From assembly GCF_023073915.1 (NCBI RefSeq), contig NZ_JADPKK010000022.1, positions 2,046,001-2,110,000 on the forward strand: DNA of 64,000 nt, in the 5' to 3' direction. The position numbers and the translations under genes were made by a program. This DNA comes from Bradyrhizobium sp. 149. Its GTDB lineage: Bacteria; Pseudomonadota; Alphaproteobacteria; Rhizobiales; Xanthobacteraceae. Below the pieces are notes generated by a model. It was given only the letters and a program-made list of their open reading frames with translations, was not told the DNA's origin and made no database searches. Below are positions 24,823-36,700 of this stretch, piece by piece (within the stretch, counting starts at the first letter, position 1; the number at the start of each line of letters is the position of its first letter).

Positions 24823-26481
24823 CTACTGCAATGACACCAGCGAGAAGTCGATGAACCAGCTCTTCGGCTGCACGACGCCCGTGACCTTCGGGCTGATCGC
24901 GCGGGGGCCGACGTCGTGGGCGACGTAGAGGAAGGCCGCGTCGTCGACCGAGGCCGCGTGCAGTTCGGCGAGCGCGGCGTCACGCGCGGCGGGATCGAAG
25001 GTCTGCCGCGCCTTCTTCACCAGCTCGTCGAATTTGGGATTGTTGATGAAACCCCAATTGTTCGAGACCGGCGGCGCCATGCCCGACTGCAGGAAGCGCA
25101 CCAGCGCGAAGAACGGATCCATCGCCGCATAGGTGACATTGGTCGCGTTCGAGCCGTTAGCGCTGGGATCCTTGGCACCGCGGCGCCAGTTGGTGAACAG
25201 CGTATTCCACTCGATGACGTCGAGCTGCACGTCGAAATAGCATTCGGCCAGCGCCTGCTGGAGATATTCGTTCATGGGGAGCGGCTGCATCTGGCCCGAG
25301 CCCGACGCCGAAGTCTGGGTCTTCACCGTCAACTTCTTGTTCGGGCCAAATCCGGCCTCCTGCATCAGCTTCTGCGCGGCGGCCTTGTCGTACTTGATCT
25401 CGAAGGCCGGCTTTCCCCGCCAGGGATGGCCGGCCTCGAACGTACCGGTCGCTGGCACCATCAGCCCTGCGAGCAGGCCGTCCTTAAGGCCTTCGCGATC
25501 GACGCAGAGATTAGCGGCCTTGCGCACGCGAATGTCGTTCCAGGGCGAGCCCTCGACGCGCGAGAACTGCCACGGCCAGACGTGCGGCTGCTCGTTGGCG
25601 TAGAGCTTGAAGCCGCGCTGCTTCAATTCAGGCAGCGCGTCCGGCGCCGGCGCCTCGACCCAATCGACCTGCCCGGAGAGCAGCGCCGCGGTGCGCGCGT
25701 TCGCCTCCGGCATCGGCAGCAGCACCATCTTGTCGACCTTGGGCACGCGGTCCTTGTTCCAGTAGGCCGCGTTCTTGACCAGCTCGAGCCGCTCGCGCGC
25801 CGTGAAGCCCGCCATCTTCCACGGGCCGGTGCCCGAAGCGTCCTTGGCGAACGCGGTCCATGCGGCCTGCGATTTGGCCTTGGCATCGGCGCCCTCCGCC
25901 TTGTCGTAGAAGGCCTGCCACTTCGCCGGGCTCGCCATGAAAAGATTGGTGAGGTTGATCGGCAGGAAGCTGTCGGGCTCCTTGGTGGTGAGCTCGACTG
26001 TCATGTCGTCGATCTTCTTCGCGGAGGCCAGCGTCGGCATGCGCGAGGCCGTGACGCCGACCTGGCTGGCGTCGAATTGCGGCGCGTCCTGCTTCAGCAC
26101 CTTGTCGACGTTCCACACCACGGCGTCCGCATTGAACGGCGAGCCGTCATGGAAGGTCACGCCGGGGCGCAGCTTGAAAGTCCATTTGGTCTTGTCGGCA
26201 TCGTCGACCTTCCACTCGGTGGCAAGGCCGGGGATCACCACGCTTGCCTTGTCGGCCGATGACAGATCCCAGCCGGTGAGCGCGTCGTACATGGTGAGGC
26301 CGGTGAAGCGGTTGCCTTCAAAGCCCTGATCGGGCTGGCCCAGCGTGCGCGGAATATCGGCGGCGGTCATGGCGATGCGCAGCACGGTTTCGGCACTGGC
26401 GACGCGCGGCCACGCAGCCGCGCTGCCGAGCGCCAGCAGCGCGATCAGCGCCGCGCGGGTCTTGTTTTTCTTGATCAGCAT
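24823..26481 (-). CDS. Peptide-type ABC substrate-binding protein
   Basis: The 552-residue protein starts with a signal peptide (MLIKKNKTRAALIALLALGSAAAWPRVASA) and belongs to the SBP_bac_5 family (cluster C). Landmarks are VIPGLATEWKVDD...WTFKLRPGVTFHDGSPFNADAVVWN (about 85-125) and the second-lobe segment RVRKAANLCVDREGL (about 322-336). There is no lipobox Cys, so it is probably free in the periplasm. AAGGA and GAGG precede the ATG. It heads the importer operon and is divergent from a paralogous binding protein (26693-28288). The amidase in the operon suggests an amide-bearing ligand. Confidence 0.93.
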   Translation of the reverse strand: MLIKKNKTRAALIALLALGSAAAWPRVASAETVLRIAMTAADIPRTLGQPDQGFEGNRFTGLTMYDALTGWDLSSADKASVVIPGLATEWKVDDADKTKWTFKLRPGVTFHDGSPFNADAVVWNVDKVLKQDAPQFDASQVGVTASRMPTLASAKKIDDMTVELTTKEPDSFLPINLTNLFMASPAKWQAFYDKAEGADAKAKSQAAWTAFAKDASGTGPWKMAGFTARERLELVKNAAYWNKDRVPKVDKMVLLPMPEANARTAALLSGQVDWVEAPAPDALPELKQRGFKLYANEQPHVWPWQFSRVEGSPWNDIRVRKAANLCVDREGLKDGLLAGLMVPATGTFEAGHPWRGKPAFEIKYDKAAAQKLMQEAGFGPNKKLTVKTQTSASGSGQMQPLPMNEYLQQALAECYFDVQLDVIEWNTLFTNWRRGAKDPSANGSNATNVTYAAMDPFFALVRFLQSGMAPPVSNNWGFINNPKFDELVKKARQTFDPAARDAALAELHAASVDDAAFLYVAHDVGPRAISPKVTGVVQPKSWFIDFSLVSLQ

Positions 26482-26692
26482 TGCCTCAGTCCTTTTCCGG
26501 CTTCGATGACTAATTTTGATGCAATCGTATGCAATGGCTATGCCAATGGGGAAACTTATTCTGCAGATTGCCCCTGCGACGACAAGTCCTTGTGATTGGA
26601 CGTCCGCAAAGGCACCTCGCTGCCTATTCTGGCATCAACATTGCAGGTTTGGCTCCGGTTCTCTCTTGAAGTCTTCCTTGGAGCTTTGGCCC

Positions 26693-28288
26693 ATGCGCAT
26701 GCGACTGTCGACCTGTCTCGCCGTGCTTGCACTCGCGGTGTCCGCGATCCCGGCGGGCGCCGAAACGGTGCTGCGCTACGGCATCTCGATGGCGGACATC
26801 CCGCTGACGACCGGCCAGCCCGATCGCGGCGCCGGCGCCTATCAGTTCACGGCCTACACCATCTACGATCCGCTCGTGGCGTGGGAGATGGACGTCGCCG
26901 ACCGGCCGGGAAAGCTGGTGCCGGGACTCGCAACCGAGTGGAAAGTCGATGACGAGAACAAGACCAAGTGGCGCTTCACCTTGCGCAAGGGCGTGAAGTT
27001 TCACGACGGCAGCGAGTTCGATGCCGATGCTGTCATCTGGAATCTGGACAAGGTGCTCAACGACAAGGCACCGCAATTCGACAAGCGCCAGAGCGCGCAG
27101 GTCAAGACCCGCCTGCCTTCCGTCGCGAGCTACGCCAAGATCGACGACTCCACGGTGGAAATCACCACCAAGACGGTCGACTCATTCTTTCCCTATCAGA
27201 TGCTGTGGTTCCTGGTGTCGAGTCCAACGCAATACGAAAAGCTCGGCAAGGATTGGGACAAGTTCGCGAGCCAGCCATCCGGCACCGGCCCGTTCAAATT
27301 GACCAAACTGGTGCCGCGCGAGCTCGCCGAGCTCACGAAGAATCCGGATTACTGGAACAAGAAGCGCATTCCCAAGGTCGACAAGCTCGTGCTGGTGCCG
27401 ATGCCGGAAGCGCTGACGCGCACCAATGCGCTGCTCGCCGGGCAGGTCGATTTGATCGAGACGCCGGCGCCGGACGCCGTGCCGCAGCTCAAGGCGGCCG
27501 GCATGAAGCTTGTCGACAACGTCACGCCGCATGTCTGGAATTATCATCTGAGCGTGCTGCCGGGTTCGCCCTGGACCGACATCCGCTTGCGCAAGGCGCT
27601 GAACCTCGCGATCGACCGCGAAGCGGTGGTCGGCCTGATGAACGGCCTTGCAAAGCCCGCCAAGGGCCAGGTCGATCCGTCGAGCCCGTGGTTCGGCAAG
27701 CCGAGCTTCGAGCTGAAATACGACGTCGCCGCCGCCAAGAAGCTGGTCGAGGAAGCCGGCTACTCCAAGGCAAAACCGTTGAAGGCGACCTTCATCATCG
27801 CGCAGGGCGGCACGGGCCAGATGCTGTCGCTGCCGATGAACGAATTCCTGCAGCAGAGCTTTAAGGAGATCGGCATCGACATCGATTTCAAGGTGGTCGA
27901 GCTCGAGACGTTATACACGCATTGGCGCAAGGGCGCGGCCGACGAGATGAACGCCGGCATCACCGCCAACAACATCGCCTACGTCACCTCCGACCCGCTC
28001 TACGCCATCGTCCGCTTCTTCCATTCCAGCCAGATCGCGCCAGTCGGCGTCAACTGGGGCGGCTACAAGAACCCGAAGGTCGACGCGCTGATCGACGAGG
28101 CCAAGCAGACTTTTGACAGCACGAAGCAGGACGAGCTGCTGGCGCAGGCGCATGCATTGATCGTCGACGATGCCACGCTGGTGTGGGTCGTGCACGATAC
28201 CAACCCGCATGCGCTGTCGTCCAAGGTCAAGCAGTTCGTCCAGGCGCAGCACTGGTTCCAGGATCTGACGACGATCGGGGCGGAATGA
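26693..28288 (+). CDS. Second, divergent peptide-type ABC substrate-binding protein
   Basis: I start at the ATG at 26693 (MRMRLSTCLAVLALAV), where a signal peptide begins and GGAG lies about 9 bases upstream; the longer frame to 26516 has no signal peptide. The 531-residue protein is a clear paralogue of 24823-26481: both mature N-termini open ETVLR and share GQPD...YDxL, GLATEWKVDD, FHDGS and AD AVIWN-type blocks. It has no permease or ATPase of its own nearby, so it likely feeds the same importer with a second ligand. A 210-base shared promoter region lies between the two genes. Confidence 0.92.
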   Translation: MRMRLSTCLAVLALAVSAIPAGAETVLRYGISMADIPLTTGQPDRGAGAYQFTAYTIYDPLVAWEMDVADRPGKLVPGLATEWKVDDENKTKWRFTLRKGVKFHDGSEFDADAVIWNLDKVLNDKAPQFDKRQSAQVKTRLPSVASYAKIDDSTVEITTKTVDSFFPYQMLWFLVSSPTQYEKLGKDWDKFASQPSGTGPFKLTKLVPRELAELTKNPDYWNKKRIPKVDKLVLVPMPEALTRTNALLAGQVDLIETPAPDAVPQLKAAGMKLVDNVTPHVWNYHLSVLPGSPWTDIRLRKALNLAIDREAVVGLMNGLAKPAKGQVDPSSPWFGKPSFELKYDVAAAKKLVEEAGYSKAKPLKATFIIAQGGTGQMLSLPMNEFLQQSFKEIGIDIDFKVVELETLYTHWRKGAADEMNAGITANNIAYVTSDPLYAIVRFFHSSQIAPVGVNWGGYKNPKVDALIDEAKQTFDSTKQDELLAQAHALIVDDATLVWVVHDTNPHALSSKVKQFVQAQHWFQDLTTIGAE

Positions 28289-28319
28289 GGAGCAGCCTGC
28301 TAGGTCGAACACCGCTGCC

Positions 28320-28350
28320 GTCCCGGCGCAGGCCGGGCCTGCGCCGGGAC
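28320..28350. repeat. Strong hairpin between convergent genes
   Basis: GTCCCGGCGCAGGC (28320-28333) and GCCTGCGCCGGGAC (28337-28350) form a perfect 14-base stem with a CGG loop. There is no T tract on either side. It lies between the convergent binding-protein and cyclase genes and may act as a transcription barrier or be a dispersed palindrome. Confidence 0.75.
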
Positions 28351-28383
28351 GACTTGGGGGTTTGGCCGCGAGCAAGCGCTCCC

Positions 28384-30615
28384 CTACTTCGTCAGTAGCG
28401 CATATGCCCCGGTCCAGCCCTCGGCCGGCGGATTGACCTGGAATTCCTTGATGCGCACTTCGTAGAGCTTGAACAGCTTTTCCAGCGTGTCGGCATCCTC
28501 GCTCCTGCGGCCGCGCTCGATCGCATCCAGTGCGCCCTGCCAGTCGCGGCTGCGATAGCAGCCGAGCATTTCGATGGTGACGTTGCGCAGGCGCTGGAAG
28601 GTGCCCGAATGCATCACGTCCGCGCGGCCGGCGATGGCGTAGATCACTTCCGGCTCGGTCTTGCCCTTGACCATGATGAAGTCGAGCTCGAGAATTGCGA
28701 ACTTGTCCTTGGCGGCGAGCGCGGTGCGCGAGCCAACGATGATCGGAAAGCCGTATTCTTTCGACTGGCCTTCCAGGCGCGACGCCAGGTTGACGCTGTC
28801 GCCGAGCACCGAATAGTTCTTCTTCAGGTCGGAGCCCATGTTGCCGACCACGCCGATACCGGTGTTGAGACCGATACCGACGTTGAGCGGGATGTAGACG
28901 TGGCCGCCATCGACGGCTTCCTGCTCGCGCTCCTTGTTGACGGCGTCGATCCTCTCCAGCATCTGGATCGCGGCCTCACAGGCGTTGACCTCGTGCTCGG
29001 CATCGTCAAGCGGCGCGTTCCAGAACGCCATGATGGCGTCGCCCATGTATTTGTCGATATAGCCCTTCTGATCGATGATCACGTCGGTCAGCGGGGTCAG
29101 AAAACGGTTCATCAGCGCGATCAGGCCCTGCGGATCGTGCTTGTAGGTTTCCGATATGGTGGTGAAGCCGCGCACGTCGGAGAACATGATCGTCATCTCG
29201 CGCTCCTCGCCGCCGAGGACGAGCTTTTCCGGTGACTGCGCGAGCTGCTCAACCAGCACCGGCGACATGTATTGCGCGAACATGCCGCGGATCTGCACGC
29301 GCTGCCGCTGCTCGCGCACGAAGCTCGCGAAGATCAGCGTCAGATAGATCGCGGTGGTCGAGAGCAGCGGATAGGTGAAATCGATCAGATAGCGGTATTG
29401 CACGTAAAAGAACCAAGACACTCCGATCAGGATCGCGGCGAAGGTCGCGCCGGCAAGCACGAGGCGGACCGGTCCGAGGTTCGGCGTGAAGATGATGACG
29501 AGCAAGCCGATGATGAGCGCGGCGAGCAGCTCGACGCCGAGCGCGTAGTTCGGCTGGGATATTACCGCGCCGCTCAGCACGCTCTCCAGCACCTGGGCGT
29601 GGATCTCGACGCCGGGCATGGTCGAGGACACCGGCGTGGTCTTGAGGTCGTTCAACCCGCCCGCGGAGGTGCCGATCAGGACCAGCTTGCCGGCGATCTT
29701 GCCCGGCGACACGCTATTGTCGAGCACATCGGCCGCAGAGACGTAGATCGAGGGGTCCGGGCGGGCGTAATGCATCCACAGCTGGCCGTTCTTGTCGGTC
29801 GGGATCTCCAGGCCCTTGAGGCGGATCGCGAGGATACCGCTCCGGTCGGTCTTGACCAGCAGCGTCGGCGTGCCGGTGGCGACGCGCAGCATCTCCAGGC
29901 TCAGCGAGGGCATGATGTTGCCCTGCGCCCTCAGGATCATCGGCACGCGGCGGATCAGGCCATCGCGCTCGGGTCTGATCGAGAACAGGCCGCGTCCGGC
30001 TGCGACCTTCTCGATCACAGGCACGTTGCGCAACAAGCCCGGGAATTCGAACATGAAGCGTTCAGACCCGTCCTCCCCGAGCGTCGCGACGCCGGTGAAT
30101 GGAAGCGACTTATCGAGTTCTGACAAGATTTCTGGAAGGCCGGTCTCGCCGAGGATCACGCGCGAGCGCTTGATCGCTTCGGAGAGGATCTGGTCGTTGC
30201 TCGGCAGCTCGCGCAGCTTGGCGCGAGTGGCGTCGTCCAGAGAGCGCATCTGGCTCGCGACCAGATCCGGATTGAGCCGATCGGCCTCCGAGAACACGAC
30301 GTCGAAGCCGATTGCGACCGCGCCGTGACTGGTGAGGTTCTGGATCAGGTCGGCGATCCGTGTCCGCGGCCACGGCCACTGGCCGAGCTTGGCGAGGCTC
30401 TTGTCGTCGATGTCGACGATGGTGACCGGCCGCGCCGTCTTGTGGCGCGGATCGATCAACTGAAACATGTCGAAGGTGCGCAGCCGCAGTTCCTGGATCG
30501 GCGGCGGATCCCAGAGGCGAGCGCCGGCAAACACGACCAGCAGCGCAAGGCACATCAGCCGCGCAAACCCGAACTTCCGCGCAAACCACCGCCGCAGGAT
30601 CTTGAGACGTTTCAT
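28384..30615 (-). CDS. CHASE2-domain class III adenylate cyclase
   Basis: The 743-residue protein has one N-terminal membrane segment (about 18-35), a CHASE2 sensor facing the periplasm (about 40-345), three membrane helices (about 360-435) and a class III cyclase domain (about 470-650). Metal-binding Asp lie in FSDVRGFTTISE (about 477-488) and KYMGDAIMAFW (about 529-539). The Lys of DKYMGD and the Asp of SVLGDSVNLASRLEG fit ATP rather than GTP. The transition-state Asn and Arg (NLASR) are present, so it should be active and make cAMP. It lies 143 bases downstream of the giant adhesin-like gene on the same strand, so it may be co-expressed with it. Confidence 0.93.
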   Translation of the reverse strand: MKRLKILRRWFARKFGFARLMCLALLVVFAGARLWDPPPIQELRLRTFDMFQLIDPRHKTARPVTIVDIDDKSLAKLGQWPWPRTRIADLIQNLTSHGAVAIGFDVVFSEADRLNPDLVASQMRSLDDATRAKLRELPSNDQILSEAIKRSRVILGETGLPEILSELDKSLPFTGVATLGEDGSERFMFEFPGLLRNVPVIEKVAAGRGLFSIRPERDGLIRRVPMILRAQGNIMPSLSLEMLRVATGTPTLLVKTDRSGILAIRLKGLEIPTDKNGQLWMHYARPDPSIYVSAADVLDNSVSPGKIAGKLVLIGTSAGGLNDLKTTPVSSTMPGVEIHAQVLESVLSGAVISQPNYALGVELLAALIIGLLVIIFTPNLGPVRLVLAGATFAAILIGVSWFFYVQYRYLIDFTYPLLSTTAIYLTLIFASFVREQRQRVQIRGMFAQYMSPVLVEQLAQSPEKLVLGGEEREMTIMFSDVRGFTTISETYKHDPQGLIALMNRFLTPLTDVIIDQKGYIDKYMGDAIMAFWNAPLDDAEHEVNACEAAIQMLERIDAVNKEREQEAVDGGHVYIPLNVGIGLNTGIGVVGNMGSDLKKNYSVLGDSVNLASRLEGQSKEYGFPIIVGSRTALAAKDKFAILELDFIMVKGKTEPEVIYAIAGRADVMHSGTFQRLRNVTIEMLGCYRSRDWQGALDAIERGRRSEDADTLEKLFKLYEVRIKEFQVNPPAEGWTGAYALLTK

Positions 30616-30758
30616 TTCAGTAGGACTTCCTGCCCTGCCTCACGCCGTGCACACCGATCATGCAGCGCGGGCGCGTGATTGGCTATTCCCCGGAGGGGTA
30701 GGATTATGGATTTTTGCCGCGGGCAAGATGCGAGCCGGCCGTCGGGCCCAGGCATTCA

Positions 30759-33700
30759 CTAGGCGTGGAAGATGAAATCGCTGGCCTTGAGGTTTCCGGC
30801 AATCATGTTCTTCAAAAGGATCGATTCCTGCTCCGTCACCGACGCGCTGATCTGATGGCTGAAGGTGACCAGGGTATCGCCGGACGGTTGGGTGATCGTG
30901 AGATTGCTCACGGAGCCGACGTCCGAGAACTGGCGCAGGTCGATCCTGTCCAGACCCGACACGAAATCGGTGATGGTGTGCTGGGCATTGTCCCCGGTCG
31001 AGCCTGGCGCGAACACGAACTGATCCTTGCCGCCGCCGCCGGTCAGCGTGTCGCCAGTCTGGGTCGCGAAAATGACGTCCTTGCCGCTGGTGCCTTGCAA
31101 GGTGATGCCCTGGCTGGTGTCGCCGGCCTCGTTGAAGATGAAGTGGACGGTATCGTAGCGACCGGTGGTCGTATCCGTCACCTTCAGCGTGATCTGGTCG
31201 GTATCCGGCGGCGTACCGCCGGGATGGTAGGTGATACCGTTCGCCAGGCCGGCATTGATGGCACTGAGCGAGCCGGACGTTGGCGACAGATCGACACTGC
31301 TATTGGTCAGAGGCAACGGCGCAGTCGACGCCACGACCGTGAAGGCATGGGCCGAGGCGCCGGCGTCGGCCTCGATGACCGCCAAGTCGATGATCGTGTC
31401 GGTGTTGCCGCTGTTGTGCGTGACGTGGAAGCTGGTGGTGTCGATAACCGGACCGCCGTAGACGTTGATCGCCACGTCGCTCGTCACAGTCTTCGTATCG
31501 GTCAGAAGGTCGTTCAGGCCGTTTGCTGCATCTGTCACGGTCACGCCGACATGCAGGTTGAACTCGCCCTGGTACCCGACGGGCGCGGTCATTGTCAGTC
31601 TAGGCGTGGCGAGGGATCCGATATCCGCCGCATCTATCAGCCAGTGGCCGGCATCCGCACCGGCGCCGAGATGGCCAATCGAGAAGGTCGCGCCAGCCGG
31701 ATAGCCCGAGAGCTTGATCAGAAGCGTCTCGGAACCATCGGTGTCGGTAATCGCCGCGGTGATGGCCGGCAGCTTGATCGGATTGCCTTCCGAGCCAAAC
31801 CCTGGCACCGTGAAGACGCGCGCCTCGACATCGTGGCCTCCCACGCCCGGGGAGAACCAGGTCGAGACGATCTTGCCGTCGGTCGTCACGGCGGTCGGGC
31901 TGGACCGATCGGCCAGGAAGACCTGGTCGCCGGCTGTGGTCTCGTTGATGACGAAAGACGAACCGACCGAATGCAGCGATGCATCGAAGCGCTGGCCGAG
32001 AAGACCGAGGCTCCCGGGGACGTCATGGCCTTGATAGGTAACCAGGAAGCCTCCGTCGGGCAGGGCCTGCAGTGTATCGGTGGTTGCATCCGAGATGCTC
32101 ACCTCGCTGCCGATCGGAGCACCGGTCGAACTGAAGTGTCTCAGCACGAGCGCGTTCGCATCGTAATAGGAGACGACGATCGACCCGTCCTTCAGGACAG
32201 TGAGCTCGCCGCCATACTGATCGCCAGCGGTATGAGTGTTGACCTGCACCTCGCCGCCGAGCTTGTTGCCTTGCGCGTCGAACCGCTGGAAGTAGACGCC
32301 CCAGCCGTCCCCGTCCTGACCATAGGAATGCCACGAGGCCACGAAGCCGCCGTCGGCTGTCCCGGCGACGGAGTCGCCCTGCTGCTGGCTGGCAGTCGTG
32401 GTGTTAATCAGGAGAGGCCCGGACGTCGCGGTGCCGCTGGCATCGTAGACGACCGCATAGGTGCCGGACGTGCTGCTGTCGGATGCGACGTAGGTGATGA
32501 CGAAGCCGCCGTTCGACAGCGCGGCGAGCGTGGCATTCTCGCCATAGCCGCTGAGAGAGACCTCGCCGCCCGCCGGTGAACCCGAGCTATCATAGCGCTG
32601 CAGGTGGATGGTCGCTCCATTGTTGCTGCCTGAGGTCCAACTCGCGACGAACCCACCGCCTTCAAGCCCGACCACATAGGGGCTCGACTGATCCCCCGCC
32701 GTCGCCGTGTTGACGCGGAACTCACCGCCAACCTTTGCGCCGGAGTTGTCATAGTGCTGCGCGTAGATCCCGGTGCCGTCGCCGTCCTGCCCCTGCGACA
32801 CCCAGGCGATGACGTAGCCGCCGTCCGAGAGCGCGCCGACCGCGCTGTAGGTCTGATCGTTCGCCGAGGTGGTGTTGACCAGGAACTCTCCTGCATCGGC
32901 GATCGGCGTATGATTAATGCTGACCGTGGGCGAATCGGCCACGGGGTTCACTTCCGTGCTGAGCGTAGCCGCCTGGGCCGACACGCTGGAGCCGATGCCG
33001 GGAGACGTGATGTCGACCAGGACGGGCGTCATGACGTTGGCGCCATAGGTGTCGTCCAGCGCGTGCACGTCGAGGCTGCCCGGCGTGCCGCTGTAATTCG
33101 CGGCCGGCACGAAGCGGATCAGCGTGTCGGTGGCAAGCACGAGTGCGCTGATGTTACTGACGCCGGAGATATCGACCCACTGATTGCTGCCGGCAATTTC
33201 GTACTGCCAGACGCCCTGCGCCGCCGTGGCATGGGAGGCGGTGATGGCAACGGCCTTGAAGCTCGCGCCGGCATCGGCATCGTGGAAGCCGGCAAAGAGC
33301 GTGCCTACGGTGGATCCGGCAGGTGCGCTGGTATCTTCGTTGATCGCGCTGAGTGTCGCGTTATTCAGCGTCGGCGCGTCGTTCTTGCCGGCGATGGTGA
33401 TCGTGACGTCGGCCGTCTTCTGCTGGCCCTGGTGGTCATCGAGCGTGACGGTCGAGACCACTGTCGCGGTCTGGCCTTCGGCGAGGAAATCCAGCGAACT
33501 GTCAGCGATCGAATAGTTCCAGGTGACCATGCCGTTGTTCTTGCCGGTGGTCTGGAGCGACAGCGCGTACTCGAGCGCGTTGGTCTGGTCCGTCGTGAGG
33601 AACCCGGAGAGGTTGGTGGTGTGATCGGCGCCTGTCCAACTCACCGTCTGACCCGTGATGGAAGCGGTCGGCCGATCGGTGAGATCGACGTCCTTGAAGT

Positions 33701-36700
33701 CGATCGAGCCGGTCGCCGCAGTGGGCGTCGGGTCGAGCGCCGAGGAGCCGGTGGTGTTCGCAAGCTCTGGAACGATGGCGGTCAACGTCGCCCCGGCCGC
33801 GGTGAAGGCGGGCGCAGCGTCGGCCGCGTTGAACGTAATCAGCGTGCCGCCATGGCCGTCGCTGCTGCCGGCGAAATGAGCATTGCTGTAATCAGCGCCG
33901 GTGAGCTTCAACGTGATCGTGTGGTTGTGGGCGTCGCTCACGACAAGCTCGCCGGTCGCGGCATTATAGGTCGCCGACGTGCCGTCATCATAGACGATGC
34001 TCGACAGGTCAATCGTATCGTTCGCGGACAATGCCGCGATCGATCCGCTGAAGGTCGACGTATCGATCTGAAGATGGGCGCCGTCGCCGTCGAGCGTGAT
34101 TGTCTGCGTGACTGTACCGTCGAGCTTCAGCAACGCGCCGACATCGACGGTGACCGAGCCCGAGCCCGACAGCGAGCCGAACAGCGTCAGTGCCCCAGTG
34201 TGGACCTCGATGCTGCCGGTATTGGCAATGATGCCCGAAATCGACGCGGTGCCCCAGCTGTCGATGTCCTTGTAATTTTCGATACTCAGCCCGGTCCCGG
34301 AGATCGAGGCGCCATGCAGATCGATGGCGCCGTGGTTGACGATCGATGACGCATTGCCAAAGACGCCCGAGCCGGCGACCGTCCAGGTGCCGCCCAGCTC
34401 GTTGTTGAACGCCGCGGTAGCAACCGAGATATTGCCGTTGATGTGGCCCGCATTGTTGATCGTAATGGCGCCGCCGGTCTCGACGATGGCGTAGGTCGTG
34501 GACGTCACGGCGGAGGCGACTGCGGGTCCGATCGTTCCTGTGGCGAAATTGTCGATCAGCGCGGAGCCGCCGGCCGTGTTCTCCTGGATGAAGATCGCCG
34601 CGTGGGCGCTCGGGGCCACGATCGATCCGGTATTGGTGATATGGGTCGAGCCGGTCGCGCCCACCTCGTTCTGCGTCACGCTGATCCCGGCGAGGCTCGT
34701 GCTGGTGATACCGCCATGATTGATGATGGTGACGTCGCCGCTGCCGTTGGCAAGGGCGGCTAGGCCGACCGTGCCGGTGGCCGAGCCGTTGTTGGTAACC
34801 TTGACGTCGCCGCCGCCGTGATCGAAGGCGCCGATCGCGATGCCCGCGGCAGCAGTGATCGAGGACGTCGCGCCGGTCGTGACCGTGAGGTTGCCGGCAC
34901 CCCAGGTGAACGCCTCGATGCCGTAGCCCGCATCGGCGATGATCGTCGCATCGCTCGTGACGGTGACGTCGCCCTTGACCGCGCTCGAGAACGTGCCGGT
35001 CCCGCCGGGCTTGTAACCGGCGATGATCCCGCCGGGAATGGTGCCATCGTTATTCGAGCTTGAGCCGGAATGGATGATGCCGTGTGCCTCGACCGAGATC
35101 GTGCTGCCCACGCTGCTCGCGATCGCAGTCGCATAATTGACCGCCACGATACCGGAGCTGCCCGAAGTGATGCTGTCACCACTTGCCATGGTGACGCTGA
35201 TGTCGCCCGCATCGATGCTGTAGGCCAAAATGCCGTAGCTTGTCGTGCCGGTCACTGACGCACCGGCACCGAGCGTCACGCTGACGTCGCCGGTACCGCC
35301 GCTGAGCGCCTGCGCCCTGATCCCGTCCTCCGCGCCGACGACCGTGGTGTCGGCCGCATCGTTCACCGTGACGTTGCCGTTTCCGTAATTGTAGGCGTGA
35401 ATACCGTAGCCGGCCGCGGCGGTGATATTGGCGTGGTTGTTAATGAGGACCGAGCCGTTGACACCGGTATTGGCTGCGGCCCCGGTCGTGGCGCCGCTGT
35501 AGCCGGCCTGGATACCGGCAGGCGCATTGCCGCTCTGGTTCAAGCTGCTGCCGGAATTGATCGTGCCGTAGGCATTGACCGTGATGGTGCTGCCGGATGC
35601 TGCGCCGAGCGAGGTCGTCCGGTTGACGGCGACAATGCCGGAGCTGCCCGAGGTGACGAGGCTGCCAGCTGCCGTCGTGATGGTCTCGCTGCCGGCGCCA
35701 TAGCTGCGCGCCCGGATGCCGTAGATCAAGCTGCCCGTGATGTTGCCGCCGGCCGCGACGGTGATGTTCCCGTCACCGTGTGTGGTGGCATCGATGCCGT
35801 AGTCGCCGCCGGCGGCGCCGCCGAGCTGCGTGATCGAGATGCTGCCAGTGTTGGCCGTGCTCATTTTTTCGACGAGAACACCGGCCGATCCCGCGCCCGC
35901 GCCGGTCGCCACGCCGGTGACGTTATTGACCGTGATGGCGCCAGCGCCGGTCGCGCTGTCGCGCAGCCAGATGCCGTGGCCGGCGAGGCCCTTGATGTCG
36001 CCGGTCGCCGTAAGCGAGATGCCGCCGGTGCCGTTCTGGGTGACGACCAGGCCGTTGGCCGCGCCGGTCAGCGCGCCGGTCGGCGTGAGAACGATGTTGG
36101 CGGGCGCAGCAGATGTGCCGCCCGACGCGGTGAAGTCGAGTGCGTCGCCGCTCGTTGTCGTGATGTCGGCCGCGCCCTTGATCGTGAACGTACCGGCTTT
36201 CGTCGATTGGCCGGCAATGGTGCCGGTGAAGCTCTGGCCCGCCACCTTGTCGAGCTGGAGCGTGTCGGTGCCACCGGCGAAGGTCACGGTCTGCGCCGTC
36301 GCCCCTGCGAGCTCCAGCGTCGCGCCGTTGTCGATGGTCAGTGAGCCGATGCCGCTAAGGCCGCCTGCGAGATTGAGCGTGCCGGCCTGAACTTCAATGG
36401 CACCGGTGTTGGTGACGGCGGCCGTGACGGTGTTGGGACCGGAGACGCTGTAGAGATTGCCGGCATTGCTCAGGCTGCCGCCGTTGATCGAGACGTCGGT
36501 CAGATAGAGCTTCGAGTGTCCGTCGACCGTGACCGTCCCGGCGCCGCTGTTGGTGACAGTCAGATTCGTCAGCTTCAGCGTGCCATAATTGATCGCCTTG
36601 AGATCCGCGGTGTTGGAGATATCCTCACCGGAGACGTCGAGCACGCCGCCGTTCGCCTGGATCAGATTATGATTGGTGATGGCGTGGGTCGTAGCCGGGT

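Noticed and set aside
30714..34349. Long plus-strand frames (621 and 531 codons) opposite the giant gene
   Set aside because: They are Arg/Gly/Ala/Asp-rich shadows of the repetitive coding strand, without domains.
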